64,000 nucleotides of DNA from an uncultured Tateyamaria sp. (GCF_947488715.1 NZ_CANLAG010000002.1:248001-312000), one strand, 5' to 3'; positions 1 to 10,165 are shown, counted from the stretch's first letter. The notes: a model not told the origin generated them from the sequence alone. Numbers and translations are program-made.

Positions 1-412
1 GCTGGGCGCGCATGCGCACCTGCGCGCTGGCCTCTTCGCCGCTGACATAGATCGTCTTGAGGCCATTGCGTGCAAACCGGGCGGCCGCCTGCAAGAGCAG
101 GGTGGATTTGCCGATGCCCGGATCGCCGCCGACCAGAATGGCAGAGGCCGGCACCAGCCCGCCGCCCAGAACCCGGTCCAGTTCCGCGACCCGGCTTTGC
201 GTGCGCGGCGGCGGCGTTTCTTCGGCGGCGAGTTCGGTCAGGATGACACCGGTGCCGCGCTTCGCGCCCAGGGATTTGCCGCCCGGACCTGCCGACAGGC
301 CGGTGTCTTCGGTGATCGTGTTCCATTCGCCGCAACTGTCGCAACGCCCCGACCATTTCGAGAACGATGCGGCACAGGCGGCGCAGGTATAGGTGGTGGT
401 GGATTTGGCCAT
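1..412 (-). CDS. radA: DNA repair protein RadA, N-terminal part (cut by window edge)
   Basis: RadA/Sms is a RecA-like ATPase that drives branch migration in recombination repair. The visible 137 residues start at ATG (410-412) and carry the diagnostic N-terminal C4 zinc finger (CxxC at residues 10/13 and 24/27) followed by a Walker A loop GGDPGIGKST (about 95-104) and the start of the motor core (VSGEEASAQ). The gene runs off the left edge, so the RadA KNRFG motif and the Lon-like C-terminal domain cannot be seen. It lies 40 bp downstream of the membrane/coiled-coil gene on the same strand and may be cotranscribed with it. Confidence 0.95.
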   Translation of the reverse strand, partial: MAKSTTTYTCAACAASFSKWSGRCDSCGEWNTITEDTGLSAGPGGKSLGAKRGTGVILTELAAEETPPPRTQSRVAELDRVLGGGLVPASAILVGGDPGIGKSTLLLQAAARFARNGLKTIYVSGEEASAQVRMRAQ

Positions 413-452
413 GGCGAGGGGTGTGCCTCAGCCGCCGAGCGGGGTCAAAGGC

Positions 453-1211
453 TTATTCCGCCGCACGGGGCAGGGCGGGCGTGTCGCGGTCCAGGCTGAC
501 CACGGTTTCGGTCCCCTGATCCTGCACCAGACCATCCAAAGTCTCGCGCAGACGCTCCAACTGTGCGGCGGCCACGCTTTCCTCCAACTCGATCTGGGTG
601 CGCCAATGGGTCAGCTCGTTTGCGATGCCCTTGGCCTTGTCGAGGCGGGTGTTGAAGGTGTCGATTTCTTCCTGACGCTGGGTCAGGAACGCACGGGCGC
701 GCGTGACCTTGTCATCGGAATAGGTGTCGGCCAGTTCGCGCGACAGGAATGACATCTGTGCGGCGAGGTCGAGAACTTCGGGTTCCAGATCGCGCAGGTC
801 CGGGTGATCGTGGAGATAGGCCAGCCGTTCGCGCACGGCCTCGAATTCGCCGCTGAGTTGGAACACCTGCCCACGGTCGGCGGCATGCACCGCCCCATAA
901 GCGCGCACGATGTCCTGCATGCCCACGTGGAACTTGCGGTGCGAGTTCTCCAGCTGCAGCACCCGGCGGTTGGTCGGCAGATAGGCCAACAGCCCCACAG
1001 CCAGGACGGCCGCGCCGATCTGGGTGTACATCCCGGCTTGCGGCACATATGCGCCGTTCCACGTCAGCGGCAGGTCAATCCATGGCCAGATGCCCAGATA
1101 CGCCAGCACCAGCGCCGTAACCGAAAGAATGGCGGCACAGATCACGCTGAACATCGCAAGATGCTGCACCAGATACCGGACAAGATGAAAAACCGCGCGC
1201 AGATGGGCCAA
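453..1211 (-). CDS. Inner-membrane protein with two TM helices and cytoplasmic coiled coil, function unknown
   Basis: A 252-residue protein. I place the start at a TTG codon (1209-1211) because a GGGGGGGAG ribosome site sits five bases upstream and no better ATG opens the frame. Two hydrophobic helices (about residues 15-40 and 62-80) are followed by a long charged, heptad-like segment (about 85-235), typical of a membrane-anchored coiled-coil protein. No enzyme motif is visible. A TATATA hexamer about 35 bp upstream of the start could be a -10 element. I recall homologues next to radA being labelled DNA repair protein by neighbourhood alone; nothing in the sequence supports a repair role. 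Confidence 0.8.
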   Translation of the reverse strand: MAHLRAVFHLVRYLVQHLAMFSVICAAILSVTALVLAYLGIWPWIDLPLTWNGAYVPQAGMYTQIGAAVLAVGLLAYLPTNRRVLQLENSHRKFHVGMQDIVRAYGAVHAADRGQVFQLSGEFEAVRERLAYLHDHPDLRDLEPEVLDLAAQMSFLSRELADTYSDDKVTRARAFLTQRQEEIDTFNTRLDKAKGIANELTHWRTQIELEESVAAAQLERLRETLDGLVQDQGTETVVSLDRDTPALPRAAE

Positions 1212-1317
1212 GGTGTCTCCCCCCCAGAAGAAACAAGTCGTTAACCGCTATATAAAACGGGTCGCGGGGGCGGACATAGGGGAAAGTCGCAGGAAAAGTG
1301 TCACGACATGCGCGTTT

Positions 1318-1776
1318 TCACCCGTCGGTGGAAACAGTCGGCTTGGATTTGCGTGATTGTTCTGTGGCCCAGCTCACCCAGAGCGACGTGAGGATGCAGG
1401 CGGTAAAGAGGTAGAGACCCCACGCGGTTTCCAGGCGGCCCACGCCGATGCCCTTGGCGAGCGTGATGTAGAGCGCGATGAGGAAGATGTCGGCCATGGC
1501 CAGCTTGCCCAGCAGCGAGACGGCGGGGAGCAGTCGCGGGCTGAGCAGGCGCCAGTGCATGAGCGCCAGGGCGATGGTTTTGAGATAGGGCGCGAAAAGC
1601 GCGAAGACAGTGACGACGAGGGCGAGGAAAACGTCCGAGGCCCAGAGCGATTGCAGCCCGGTGATGACGGAGATTTCCTTGAGATTGAAGAGCGGCAGGA
1701 GGCCTGCGCGCATCAGCGGTGCGAACCACGACAGGGGAAAGAGGATGAGGAGGGAGAGGTTGATCCAGCGGTGCAT
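1318..1776 (-). CDS. Paraquat-inducible protein A-like membrane protein
   Basis: A 152-residue integral membrane protein with four hydrophobic segments and the family signature MADIFLIALYI (about residues 104-114). PqiA-domain proteins work with MCE/Mla-type lipid transport between inner and outer membrane, fitting its place after mlaE and mlaF. A GTG codon at 1827 extends the frame by 17 residues, but that extension is encoded in an inverted-repeat element (1787-1838), so ATG 1776, which directly opens the first TM helix, is preferred. The protein is short compared with E. coli PqiA (a two-domain protein), so it is a single-domain member. Substrate unknown. Confidence 0.8.
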   Translation of the reverse strand: MHRWINLSLLILFPLSWFAPLMRAGLLPLFNLKEISVITGLQSLWASDVFLALVVTVFALFAPYLKTIALALMHWRLLSPRLLPAVSLLGKLAMADIFLIALYITLAKGIGVGRLETAWGLYLFTACILTSLWVSWATEQSRKSKPTVSTDG

Positions 1777-1786
1777 GGGATGTGCC

Positions 1787-1838
1787 GTTGGGTGGCTCTG
1801 TTTGGCCTTGCGGCCAAAGACGCCCACCCGCCGACCCT
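1787..1838. repeat. Nested inverted-repeat element, copy 1
   Basis: A perfect 7-bp stem (TTTGGCC 1801-1807 / GGCCAAA 1812-1818, loop TTGC) is nested between GGGTGG (1790-1795) and CCACCC (1824-1829). It shares the string GGCTCTGTTT and the CCCxCCGACCC tail with the element at 19432-19486. It lies just after the mlaF stop codon and may act as a partial terminator or mRNA-stabilising hairpin. Confidence 0.6.
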
Positions 1839-1841
1839 TTT

Positions 1842-2591
1842 TTATCTGACGGCTTCGATGGGGCCGGTGGCGCGGCCGTGGATGAATTGATCGACGTAAG
1901 GATCGCCCGCGCTGTCCATGTCGGAGACGGGGCCGGTCCAGCGGATCTTGCCCCCGTGCAGCATGGCGACGGTGTCGGCGATGCTGCGCACGGAGGTCAT
2001 GTCATGGGTGATGGTCATGGTGGTGGCGCCCATTTCGGTGACGATTTCGCGGATCAGGTCGTTGATCACGCCGGCCATGATCGGGTCGAGACCCGTGGTG
2101 GGTTCGTCGAAGAAGATGATCTCGGGTTCGGCGGCGATGGCGCGGGCGAGGCCCACGCGTTTCTGCATGCCGCCCGACAGTTCGGCGGGCAGACGGTCGG
2201 CCACGTCCGGGGTGAGGCCCACGCGGCGCAGTTTTTCGATGGCGATGTGGCGCGCCTCGTCGCGGGGTTTGGCGAGGCTGCCGCGCAGCAGGCGGAAGGC
2301 CACGTTTTGCCAGACGGGCAGAGAATCGAAGAGGGCCGCCCCCTGAAAGAGCATGCCGAAGCGCGCAAGGAAGGCGTCGCGGTCGCCGGTTCTGGTGACG
2401 TCCTGGCCGTCCACGGTGATTGTGCCCTGATCCGGGGTGACGAGGCCAAGTACGGTTTTGATTGTGATCGATTTGCCCGTGCCCGAGCCGCCGATGATCA
2501 CCATGGAGGTGCCGCGTGCCACGTGCAGGTCGACGCCGCGCAGCACATGGTTGTCGCCAAAGCTTTTGTGGACGTTGTCGAGCGTGATCAT
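1842..2591 (-). CDS. mlaF: ABC transporter ATP-binding protein, MlaF-type phospholipid transport
   Basis: A 249-residue ATPase expected to power lipid movement through an MlaE permease at the inner membrane. Motifs in order: Walker A GGSGTGKS (34-41), Q-loop region MLFQGAALFDSL, signature LSGGMQKR (about 137-144), Walker B IIFFDEPTTGLDP (about 158-170) and H-loop TITHD. The sequence and length match the MlaF/Ttg2A group rather than importer ATPases. It follows mlaE after 67 bp that hold a GC-rich repeat. The MCE substrate-binding subunit (MlaD) is not adjacent in this window. Confidence 0.9.
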   Translation of the reverse strand: MITLDNVHKSFGDNHVLRGVDLHVARGTSMVIIGGSGTGKSITIKTVLGLVTPDQGTITVDGQDVTRTGDRDAFLARFGMLFQGAALFDSLPVWQNVAFRLLRGSLAKPRDEARHIAIEKLRRVGLTPDVADRLPAELSGGMQKRVGLARAIAAEPEIIFFDEPTTGLDPIMAGVINDLIREIVTEMGATTMTITHDMTSVRSIADTVAMLHGGKIRWTGPVSDMDSAGDPYVDQFIHGRATGPIEAVR

Positions 2592-2618
2592 GGGCGGGGG
2601 CCTTTGGCCTGGGTGGCA

Positions 2619-2653
2619 TGCCTCCGGCGGGCATATTCGGGGAACAATGAAGG
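2619..2653 (+). repeat. GC-rich dispersed intergenic element between mlaF and mlaE
   Basis: On the plus strand the 67-bp gap contains CCTCCGGCGGGCATATTCGG followed by GGAACAATGAAG: a short palindrome (CCTCCGGCGGG) with a T/A-containing tail ending in a GAAG-like block. The layout resembles the elements at 18115-18163 and 34667-34728. I recall this style of intergenic repeat from Rhodobacterales genomes; the copy number here is inferred, not counted. Confidence 0.45.
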
Positions 2654-2658
2654 GGCGA

Positions 2659-3432
2659 TCATAGCGAGAAGAACACCCCCGTGAGTACGAAGTTCGCAGC
2701 GAGGATGAGGACAGCGGCGGCTTCGACCGAGCCCTTTGTGGCGCGGCCCACGCCCTGGGCGCCGCGGCCCGAATTCATGCCGAAATAGCAGCCCATGAGG
2801 GCGGCGAGGCAGCCGAAGACAGCACCTTTGGCGAGGCTGGAGGTGATGTCGCGCAGTTGCAGGAAGTCGACGGTGTTCTGGATATAGGCCGCGGCATTGA
2901 AGCCCAGCGTGCCGGTGGCGACCGCATAGCCGCCGAAGATGCCGATGATGTCGCCCACGCCCACCAGCAGTGGCACCACCAGTGTGGCGGCCAGCACGCG
3001 CGGGGCGGTGAGGTATTTCATCGGGTGCGTGGACAGGGTGACCAGCGCGTCGATCTGTTCGGTGACCTTCATCGTCGCAATCTCGGCTGCGATGGAGGAG
3101 GTGACGCGGGCGGCGATCATCAGCCCCACCAGCACCGGACCCAGTTCGCGGACCATGCCGATGGCGACGATCTGGGGCACCACGGCCTCGGCGTTGAAAC
3201 GGGCGCCCCCTGCGTAGATTTGCAGTGCCAGCGCGCCGCCGGTGAATATGGCGGTGAGGCCCACCACGGGAAGGGATAGCCAGCCGATGTTCAGGAGCGC
3301 GAGGCCAAATTCACGCGGATAGAAGGGGGGGCGCAGGATGTGGGTCAGTGTGGCCCAGGCAAAGAGGCTGACGCGCCCGATGGCCGCGAGAAAGCCCAAC
3401 ACCGTGCGTCCGATGGCGGCGAGAAACCTCAT
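2659..3432 (-). CDS. mlaE: MlaE-family ABC transporter permease
   Basis: A 257-residue permease with about five to six TM helices and conserved MlaE features: an amphipathic N-terminus, the [11 protein letters not shown] segment after the first helix, the RELGPVL(VG)LM motif and [16 protein letters not shown]. It would form the inner-membrane channel of an Mla-like intermembrane phospholipid transporter with MlaF next door. Its ATG overlaps the alr stop codon (ATGA, 3429-3432), indicating translational coupling with alanine racemase and tying envelope lipid transport to peptidoglycan precursor supply in one operon. Confidence 0.92.
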   Translation of the reverse strand: MRFLAAIGRTVLGFLAAIGRVSLFAWATLTHILRPPFYPREFGLALLNIGWLSLPVVGLTAIFTGGALALQIYAGGARFNAEAVVPQIVAIGMVRELGPVLVGLMIAARVTSSIAAEIATMKVTEQIDALVTLSTHPMKYLTAPRVLAATLVVPLLVGVGDIIGIFGGYAVATGTLGFNAAAYIQNTVDFLQLRDITSSLAKGAVFGCLAALMGCYFGMNSGRGAQGVGRATKGSVEAAAVLILAANFVLTGVFFSL

Positions 3433-4463
3433 TCCACGTAGGACCTGTGATAGCGCAGACCAAGCGAGGTCAGGATTTCATAGCCGATAGTACCTGCGGC
3501 ATCGGCCACGGTGTCGACCGATTGGTGCCGGCCCATCAGTTGCAGGTAGCCGGGATCGCGGTCGAGCATCGTGACATCCGCCGTGATCAGGTCCATCGAC
3601 ACGCGGCCCACCACGGGGCAGGGCGTATCGCCTGCGTATAGTGTGGCGCGCGGTCCCATGGCGCGGATCAGCCCGTCGGCATAGCCGCCCGACACGGTGG
3701 CAATGCGGCTGTCGCGCGGGGCGGTCCAGACATTGCCGTAACCCACGGTCTCGCCCTGTGCGACGTCGCGCACCTGAATGACCGGCAGGTCCAGCGTCAC
3801 CACCGGCACCGCATCGACAAAGGGCAGACCGCCATAGAGGCCCACGCCGGGGCGGGTCATGTCGAAATGATACTCCGGCCCCATCAGCGCCCCACCTGTG
3901 GCGGCAAGCGAGCGCGGCACATCCAGACCGTCGGTCATGGCACGAAATTCGGCCAGTTGGTGGGCGTTCATCGGGTGACCGGGCTCGTCCGCGCAGGCCA
4001 GGTGCGACATGATCAGCTGCGGGCCCTGGGCGATGGCGATGTCGCGCACGGCGGACCATTCGGCAGGCTCCATGCCCAGCCGGTTCATGCCACTGTCAAG
4101 CTGGATGCCAAAGGGCGCGCCGGGCAGGGCCTCGACATGGCGCAACATCTGATCGACCGAGTTCAGGAGCGGTACCAGAGCCGCCTCGCGGATCGGTTTG
4201 GTGTCATTGGCCATATGGCCGGAAAAGACATAGATCTCAGGCCCCTGACCCAGGGCGGCGCGCAGCACGGCCCCTTCCTCGGCCGTGGCCACGAAAAAGC
4301 TGCGCACGCCCGCGCGCGCCAGCGCTCGGCCGACAACAGGCGCGCCCAGCCCATAGCCATTGGCCTTGACCACCGCGCCGGTCTCGCCATCGGATCGCGC
4401 ATCAAGGGACTGCCAATTGCGCACAAGCGCGCCAAGGTCGATAGAGAGGGTCGCAGAGGTCAT
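3429..4463 (-). CDS. alr: Alanine racemase
   Basis: PLP enzyme that interconverts L- and D-alanine for peptidoglycan. The PLP-lysine motif [10 protein letters not shown] places the lysine at residue 33; the C-terminal domain has the catalytic-tyrosine motif GYGNVW (about 241-246) and VSMDL. The 344-residue length is normal for the family. A TTG codon at 4505 extends the frame by 14 residues, but ATG 4463 starts the expected beta-strand directly. First gene of the alr-mlaE-mlaF-pqiA-like run. Confidence 0.93.
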   Translation of the reverse strand: MTSATLSIDLGALVRNWQSLDARSDGETGAVVKANGYGLGAPVVGRALARAGVRSFFVATAEEGAVLRAALGQGPEIYVFSGHMANDTKPIREAALVPLLNSVDQMLRHVEALPGAPFGIQLDSGMNRLGMEPAEWSAVRDIAIAQGPQLIMSHLACADEPGHPMNAHQLAEFRAMTDGLDVPRSLAATGGALMGPEYHFDMTRPGVGLYGGLPFVDAVPVVTLDLPVIQVRDVAQGETVGYGNVWTAPRDSRIATVSGGYADGLIRAMGPRATLYAGDTPCPVVGRVSMDLITADVTMLDRDPGYLQLMGRHQSVDTVADAAGTIGYEILTSLGLRYHRSYVE

Positions 4464-4594
4464 GCAGGGGGTTTTGACAGGCAATCGCCGCTTGGGAAAG
4501 GGCAAATCTGCGTGGCTTTCAAGGTGGGGAATACCCTGCTTGTGCCTGTGGGCTGCGTGATTACCTCTGTGCGACCCAACGGAGGAGAGGGCGC

Positions 4595-5728
4595 ATGGGG
4601 CTGATCACGCGATTGCTGGCCGAATTTGAACGACCGCGGGCCAAACGCCCCTTTGGCAGCGGCTGGATCAGCGGCAGCCTGTCGGTTCTGGCCGGGCTGA
4701 CGGGGCTGTTGATCATCCTGATCCGGTTTTTCCCCGAAACCTTCACTATGCCCGACCTGCAGGTGATCCATGACAGCGGGGCGACCACGACGGCGCTGCG
4801 GGTGATCCTGCTGACGGGCTATGCGCTGGCAGTGCTCAGCGTGATGCTCTGCCGCCGCAAGGTGCTGGGCTGGACGGGTTTGGGCCTTGTGGTGCTGGCC
4901 TCGCTTTTGGGCACGGCAGAGTCGCAGGTGATTGGGGATGCGCGTCAGTCACTTTATTTCGGGCTGGACTATTTCATCATCAACATCGTCGTGGTGGGGC
5001 TGCTGTTCGTGCCGATTGAACGGTTTTTCCCGAACCGTGCCGACCAGACCGTGCTGCGCGATGAATGGCGCGAGGACGTGTTCTATTTCCTCGTCAGCTC
5101 GCTCTTGGTGCAGGTGCTGACCTTCCTCGCTATGGCGCCCAGCAATGCCGTCTCGGGCTGGTTCGACTTTGCAGGCACACGCGCGGTGATCGGGCTGATC
5201 CCATTCTGGGTGCAGGTGCTGATCATCATGGCAGCCACGGATTTCGTGCAATACTGGGTCCACCGCGCCTTTCACACCGTGCCGTTCCTGTGGCGCTTTC
5301 ACGCCATCCACCACTCGCCCAGGCAACTGGACTGGCTGGCCAGCGGGCGCATGCACTTTGTCGAGATCGCGGTGCTGCGCGGGGTGACGGCGGTGCCGAT
5401 GTTCACGCTGGGGTTCGATCCGGCGGCGATCCAGACCTACCTGCTGGTGGTCTATTTCTACTCGACCTTCATCCACGCCAACCTCAGCTGGCATTTCGGC
5501 TGGCTGGAACGGTTCCTCGTCACGCCACGCTTTCACCACTGGCACCACGGCAGCGACCGCGCGGCCATCGACGTGAATTATGCCTCGCACTTCCCGGTCT
5601 ATGACTTCCTCTTTGGCACGCACCATCTGCCGGACACCGCTTGGCCTGACAGCTATGGCGTGGTGGGCGATGACGTGCCCAAAGGCTACTGGCGGCAATT
5701 CCTGCACCCGTTCCGCCGCACCCGCTAG
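4595..5728 (+). CDS. Fatty acid hydroxylase / sterol desaturase family membrane protein
   Basis: A 377-residue integral membrane protein of the di-iron fatty acid hydroxylase superfamily. The histidine clusters that bind the iron pair are present: HRAFH (about 223-227), HAIHHS (about 236-241) and HHWHHG (about 313-318), plus a later HH. Several TM helices precede and separate them. It lies between the divergent alr operon and a convergent DUF1194 gene. The substrate (sterol, carotenoid, fatty acid or ether lipid) cannot be decided; the N-terminal four-helix extension of about 130 residues is longer than the minimal domain. Ribosome site GGAGGAG precedes the ATG. Confidence 0.88.
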   Translation: MGLITRLLAEFERPRAKRPFGSGWISGSLSVLAGLTGLLIILIRFFPETFTMPDLQVIHDSGATTTALRVILLTGYALAVLSVMLCRRKVLGWTGLGLVVLASLLGTAESQVIGDARQSLYFGLDYFIINIVVVGLLFVPIERFFPNRADQTVLRDEWREDVFYFLVSSLLVQVLTFLAMAPSNAVSGWFDFAGTRAVIGLIPFWVQVLIIMAATDFVQYWVHRAFHTVPFLWRFHAIHHSPRQLDWLASGRMHFVEIAVLRGVTAVPMFTLGFDPAAIQTYLLVVYFYSTFIHANLSWHFGWLERFLVTPRFHHWHHGSDRAAIDVNYASHFPVYDFLFGTHHLPDTAWPDSYGVVGDDVPKGYWRQFLHPFRRTR

Positions 5729-6516
5729 GGCAGGGCAAAGATGTCGCGATTGCGCTCCCAGATCTCCTCGCCGATGAGGCAGTTGTAGGGCCCCGCCGCC
5801 TGCGCCCGCCACAGCCGCTCGGGCGGCAGGCCCGCAATTTCCAGCACCAGCTTTTGCCGCACCGCGTCGGCAAAAGCGCTCCACTCCACCACCGGCAACA
5901 CGAAGGACCCGGTGCCGCCCGTCACGCAGGCGATGTAGTAGACATCCAGATCGGGGATGTTCCAGCGGGACATGAAACTGTCATCCTGCGTCATCAGCGG
6001 CAGGCCGTTGATGGTGATGCCCTGCGCCAGCACCCGGTCGCGGGCCTGCGTCACGGGCGGGCCCATATTGTTGGGCCCGTCGCCCGAGATGTCGACGACC
6101 CGGCGCAACCCGTCAAACCCGTTGGCCTCTATCGACGCCGCCGCATGGTCCAGCGCGCCCGAAATCGACGTGCGCCGCAGCGCCTCGTCGAAATGCGCGG
6201 TGATCTGCGACGCCACGCGGGCGGCGTCTTCGGGTCCTTCGATCATCGTCCACGGCACGATGACCCGCTGGTTGTACACGCCCGCCCATTCCACATAAGT
6301 CACCGCTACTCGGCCCAAAAGCCCACCAGTGATCGCCGCCTGCACCTCCGGACTGACCAACGCCTCGGCATAGCCGCGCCGTTGGATCTCCAGCTCAAAG
6401 GGCTGCATCGACCGGCTGACATCCACGGCCAGAAACAGCTCCACATCCACCTCCGTGCGGTCCTGTGCACAAAGAGGCGCGGCCAAAAGGCTCAGCAAAA
6501 GGGCAATCAAACGCAT
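5725..6516 (-). CDS. DUF1194 secreted von Willebrand A-like protein
   Basis: A 263-residue protein with a signal peptide (cleavage likely after PLCAQ at about residue 17) and a VWA-like fold beginning ELFLAVDVSRSM, i.e. a metal-ion-dependent adhesion motif DxSxS (about residues 29-33). Matches DUF1194 in length and order; the function of the family is unknown. ATG 6516 is chosen because it begins the signal peptide; the frame continues upstream without one. Its stop codon overlaps that of the sterol-desaturase-like gene (shared CTAG, 5725-5728), so the two are convergent with no intergenic space. Confidence 0.85.
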   Translation of the reverse strand: MRLIALLLSLLAAPLCAQDRTEVDVELFLAVDVSRSMQPFELEIQRRGYAEALVSPEVQAAITGGLLGRVAVTYVEWAGVYNQRVIVPWTMIEGPEDAARVASQITAHFDEALRRTSISGALDHAAASIEANGFDGLRRVVDISGDGPNNMGPPVTQARDRVLAQGITINGLPLMTQDDSFMSRWNIPDLDVYYIACVTGGTGSFVLPVVEWSAFADAVRQKLVLEIAGLPPERLWRAQAAGPYNCLIGEEIWERNRDIFALP

Positions 6517-6641
6517 GACCCCCAGTGGGCCGCAGATTTCCACGCCTGTCCAGTCACAGCACAGTGTGCGTGCACCAGTTTGGGTCGATTGCACAGAAAT
6601 ATTAGGGCGCAGCCACGGGGCCGAGCAAAGCCAGAGGACGC

Positions 6642-8138
6642 CTAGAACCCCACGTCGCCGCCGCCAGCACCCTGCTGCCAAGGCTGCACAAGGTTGCCAA
6701 ACCGCGTGAACCGGCCCTCAAAGGACAGATCGACCGTACCAATCGGGCCGTGACGCTGCTTGCCGATGATGACCTCGGCGCGGGCGTGCAGGCGCTCCAT
6801 CTCTTCCTGCCACTTGGCCATGGCCTCCAGATCGTGATCGCCGGGCTTTTCACGCTCTTTGTAATACTCCTCGCGGAACACGAACATCACGACGTCCGCG
6901 TCCTGCTCGATCGATCCCGATTCCCGCAGGTCCGACAGTTGTGGCCGCTTGTCCTCGCGGTTTTCCACCTGACGCGACAGCTGGGACAGGGCGATGACGG
7001 GAATGTTCAGCTCCTTGGCGATGGCCTTCAGGCCCATCGAAATCTCCGCAATCTCCTGCACCCGGTTCTCGGCCCCGCCGCGCACCAGCTGGAGGTAATC
7101 GACCATCAGCACGTCCAACCCATGCGTCCGCTTCAGCCGTCGCGCCCGCGCGGCCAGCTGTGCAATCGGGATGGCGGGCGTGTCGTCGATGAACAGCGGA
7201 CAGGCCTCCAACTGCTTGGCCGCATCCACGAACCGGCGGAACTCGGCCTCGGTCATGTCGCCCCGGCGGATCTGTTCGCTGGGCACCTCGGATGCTTCCG
7301 ACAGGATCCGCGCGGCCAACTGTTCCGCGCTCATCTCCAGCGAATAAAACCCCACGACGCCGCCCTCGATGGCCCCTTCGGACCCGTCGGGCTTGATCCC
7401 CTTTTTATAGGCCTTGGCAATGTTGAACGCGATGTTGGTGGCCAGCGATGTTTTGCCCATCGACGGACGCCCGGCAAGGATCAACAGGTCAGACGGGTGC
7501 AGGCCGCCCAACTTCTTGTCCATGTCGATCAGACCGGTGGAAATGCCCGCCAGCCCACCCTCGCGCTGATAGGCGGCATTGGCCACGTTCACCGCATCCG
7601 TCACCGCCTTGAGGAAGGACTGGAACCCGCCCTCGGTGCTGCCCTGTTCGGCCAGCTTGTAGAGCGCCTGTTCCGCCTCGACGATCTGTTCCTTGGGCTC
7701 GGAGGCCACATCGACCTTGGCCGCGCGCGCCGAAATGTCCCGCCCCAGCAGGATCAGATCCCGCCGCACCGCCAGGTCATAGATCATCTGCGCATAGTCG
7801 CGCACCGCAAAGGCGCTGATCGCCGCGCCCGCCAGACGGGCCAGATAGGCCGGGCCGCCCAGCTCCTTGAGGCCCTCGTCATCCTCCATGAACGCCTTGA
7901 GCGTCACGGGGCTGGCCAGGTTGTTCTTGGCAATCCGCGCGGCAGAGATTTCAAAGATGCGGGCATGCACCGGATCATAGAAATGGCCCGGATTGATAAT
8001 CGCCGCGACCCGGTCATAGACGTCATTGTTGGTCAGGATCGCGCCCAGCAACTGTTGTTCGGCCTCGATCGAATGGGGCATTGTCTCCGCGTCTTGCACG
8101 GCCACGCCAGTCGGATTGATCGCTGCAATTTCATTCAT
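6642..8138 (-). CDS. dnaB: Replicative DNA helicase DnaB
   Basis: Hexameric 5'-3' helicase of the replisome, 498 residues from ATG 8138. The N-terminal DnaB domain (MPHSIEAEQQLLGAIL, about 20-120) is followed by the RecA-like core with Walker A GRPSMGKTS (about 223-231), Walker B VDYLQLV and the arginine-finger region GKQRHGPIGT near the C-terminus. The frame is open upstream but without a plausible domain. No intein or insertion is present. The upstream intergenic region (8139-8392) holds TTGTCCACA at 8333-8341, one mismatch from a DnaA box. Confidence 0.97.
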   Translation of the reverse strand: MNEIAAINPTGVAVQDAETMPHSIEAEQQLLGAILTNNDVYDRVAAIINPGHFYDPVHARIFEISAARIAKNNLASPVTLKAFMEDDEGLKELGGPAYLARLAGAAISAFAVRDYAQMIYDLAVRRDLILLGRDISARAAKVDVASEPKEQIVEAEQALYKLAEQGSTEGGFQSFLKAVTDAVNVANAAYQREGGLAGISTGLIDMDKKLGGLHPSDLLILAGRPSMGKTSLATNIAFNIAKAYKKGIKPDGSEGAIEGGVVGFYSLEMSAEQLAARILSEASEVPSEQIRRGDMTEAEFRRFVDAAKQLEACPLFIDDTPAIPIAQLAARARRLKRTHGLDVLMVDYLQLVRGGAENRVQEIAEISMGLKAIAKELNIPVIALSQLSRQVENREDKRPQLSDLRESGSIEQDADVVMFVFREEYYKEREKPGDHDLEAMAKWQEEMERLHARAEVIIGKQRHGPIGTVDLSFEGRFTRFGNLVQPWQQGAGGGDVGF

Positions 8139-8392
8139 GGCCCGGCCCCGCTTTGTTTTTTCATTGTCCCCGTAGACAGGGGCAATGCCACAGCGCGCAC
8201 CGTCTGGAAACCTAGAACAACCCTGTGCGCAACCCTTTGGATAAATCCGATAATGCCATGAACCGGCGCACATGTCGACGTCCGAGCCGGGCCTGACACC
8301 ACATATAGCGGGGCATGAAGGTCAGAATCGCTCTTGTCCACACCCCGTCCACAGGGCGCATCACGCGACGTCGGCGGGTTTTTTCCGATGGC

Positions 8393-9067
8393 TCAGGCGC
8401 GGTCTGCCTGCCATTTGCGCGGGTCGTTCAGAAACGCCTCGACCCCGCTCAGCGTGTCCTCGTCAAAGGTCCCGCTGGCGCGCGCCTCGGCCAGAACATC
8501 CCACCACGTGCACAGGTAATGCAGGTCAACCCCATGATCGCCCAGCATCTTTTCCGTCTCCGGGAAAATACCGTAGTAGAAAATCACCGCCGTATGGGCG
8601 CAACTGGCCCCAGTCTCGCGGATCGCATCCACAAAGGACAGCTTGGACCCCCCATCGGTGGTCAGGTCCTCGACCAGCAGCACACGCTCGCCCTCGGTCA
8701 TTACGCCCTCGATCCGGGCGTTGCGGCCATACCCTTTGGGTTTCTTGCGCACATAGGTCATCGGCAGGCCCATCCGCTCGGCCACCAACGCGGCAAAGGG
8801 CATGCCCGCCGTCTCGCCACCGGCAATGTTGTCGAACGCCTCGAAGCCTGCGTTGCGCATCACAGTCACGGTCATGAAATCCATCAGCGTCGCGCGGATG
8901 CGCGGGAACGAAATCAGCTTGCGACAGTCGATATAGGTCGGGCTGGGCAGACCGGACGACAGGATGAACGGATCAGCCGCGTTGAAATGCACCGCCTTGA
9001 TCTCCAGCAACATGCGCGCGGTCAGGCGCGCCATCTCTTCGGCGGTGGGATAGCTGGTGGGGATCAT
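8393..9067 (-). CDS. pyrE: Orotate phosphoribosyltransferase
   Basis: Makes orotidine 5'-phosphate from orotate and PRPP in de novo pyrimidine synthesis. The 224-residue protein has the PRPP-binding loop [13 protein letters not shown] (about 129-141) and the [14 protein letters not shown] flexible-loop region (about 108-121). Lies 30 bp downstream of pyrC on the same strand, forming a pyrC-pyrE unit. Confidence 0.95.
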   Translation of the reverse strand: MIPTSYPTAEEMARLTARMLLEIKAVHFNAADPFILSSGLPSPTYIDCRKLISFPRIRATLMDFMTVTVMRNAGFEAFDNIAGGETAGMPFAALVAERMGLPMTYVRKKPKGYGRNARIEGVMTEGERVLLVEDLTTDGGSKLSFVDAIRETGASCAHTAVIFYYGIFPETEKMLGDHGVDLHYLCTWWDVLAEARASGTFDEDTLSGVEAFLNDPRKWQADRA

Positions 9068-9097
9068 GGGCGTGCCTTTTTGGTCAGGAATACAGGA

Positions 9098-10132
9098 TCA
9101 GCCGACGCTCCAATGCAGCGGACGGCCAGCGTCAAAGACGGTGACGGGCCCGGCACCGGTGTCGACGGATGTGGGTGGCGTGATCGGGTCACCCTTGGTC
9201 AGGGTGATGGTGTCGGTGTTCACGGGCAGACCATAGAACGCAGGGCCATTCAACGACACAAACGCCTCCAGCCGGTCCAGCGCGCCCGCCGCCTCGAAGG
9301 TCTCGGCCAGACAGGACAGCGCCACGGGTGCTGTGAAACACCCCGCGCAGCCACAGGCGTTCTCCTTGGTGTGCGTCGCGTGCGGCGCGCTGTCAGTGCC
9401 CAGGAAAAACCGCGCCTCGCCTGACGTTGCTGCATCCAAAAGCGCCGTCTTGTGTGACCCGCGTTTCAGGATCGGCAGGCAGTAGTAATGCGGGCGGATC
9501 CCGCCCACCAACATGTCATTGCGGTCCAGCATCAGGTGCTGCACCGTGATCGTGGCCCCAAAGCTGCCATCCTGCGCACGCGCGTAAGCCACGGCGTCCG
9601 AGGTCGTGATATGCTCCATCACCACCTGCAGGCCGGGGGTCGCGCGCCGGATCGGGCCCAGCACCCGGTCGATGAACACGGCCTCGCGGTCAAAAATGTC
9701 GATATCGCCATCCGTCACCTCGCCATGGACACAAAGCGGCAGGCCAATCTCGGCCATCCGCTCCAGCACAGCGCGCACATTGTCGAAATTCGCCACACCC
9801 GAGGCGGAATTGGTCGTGGCCCCGGCGGGGTACAGCTTCACCGCCTTGACCAGACCACTTGCATGGGCCGCGGCCACATCGTCCGCATCCGTGTCCTCGG
9901 TCAGGTACAGCGTCATCAGCGGATCAAACGCCATCCCCTCGGGCAGGGCGGCCAGTATCCGGTCACGATAGGCGGCGGCCTGCGCGCCCGTCACCACGGG
10001 CGGCACCAGATTGGGCATGATGATCGCACGGGCGAAATCGCGGGCAGAGTGGGGCAGGACGCCCTCCATCATCGCGCCATCGCGCAGATGCAGGTGCCAA
10101 TCGTCGGGGCGGGCAATGGTCAGGGATGTCAT
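9098..10132 (-). CDS. pyrC: Dihydroorotase
   Basis: Zinc amidohydrolase that closes carbamoyl-aspartate to dihydroorotate. The metal-binding HxH is at residues 13-15 (WHLHLRDG), the bridging lysine lies in KAVKLYPAG (about 94-102), further histidines are in CVHGEV and MEHITT, and the aspartate is in GTDSAPH. The 344-residue length fits the class II (E. coli-like) PyrC. Followed by pyrE. Confidence 0.96.
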   Translation of the reverse strand: MTSLTIARPDDWHLHLRDGAMMEGVLPHSARDFARAIIMPNLVPPVVTGAQAAAYRDRILAALPEGMAFDPLMTLYLTEDTDADDVAAAHASGLVKAVKLYPAGATTNSASGVANFDNVRAVLERMAEIGLPLCVHGEVTDGDIDIFDREAVFIDRVLGPIRRATPGLQVVMEHITTSDAVAYARAQDGSFGATITVQHLMLDRNDMLVGGIRPHYYCLPILKRGSHKTALLDAATSGEARFFLGTDSAPHATHTKENACGCAGCFTAPVALSCLAETFEAAGALDRLEAFVSLNGPAFYGLPVNTDTITLTKGDPITPPTSVDTGAGPVTVFDAGRPLHWSVG

Positions 10133-10165
10133 GGCCTGCGCGTTAGCACGAGCAGACCCAAAGCC

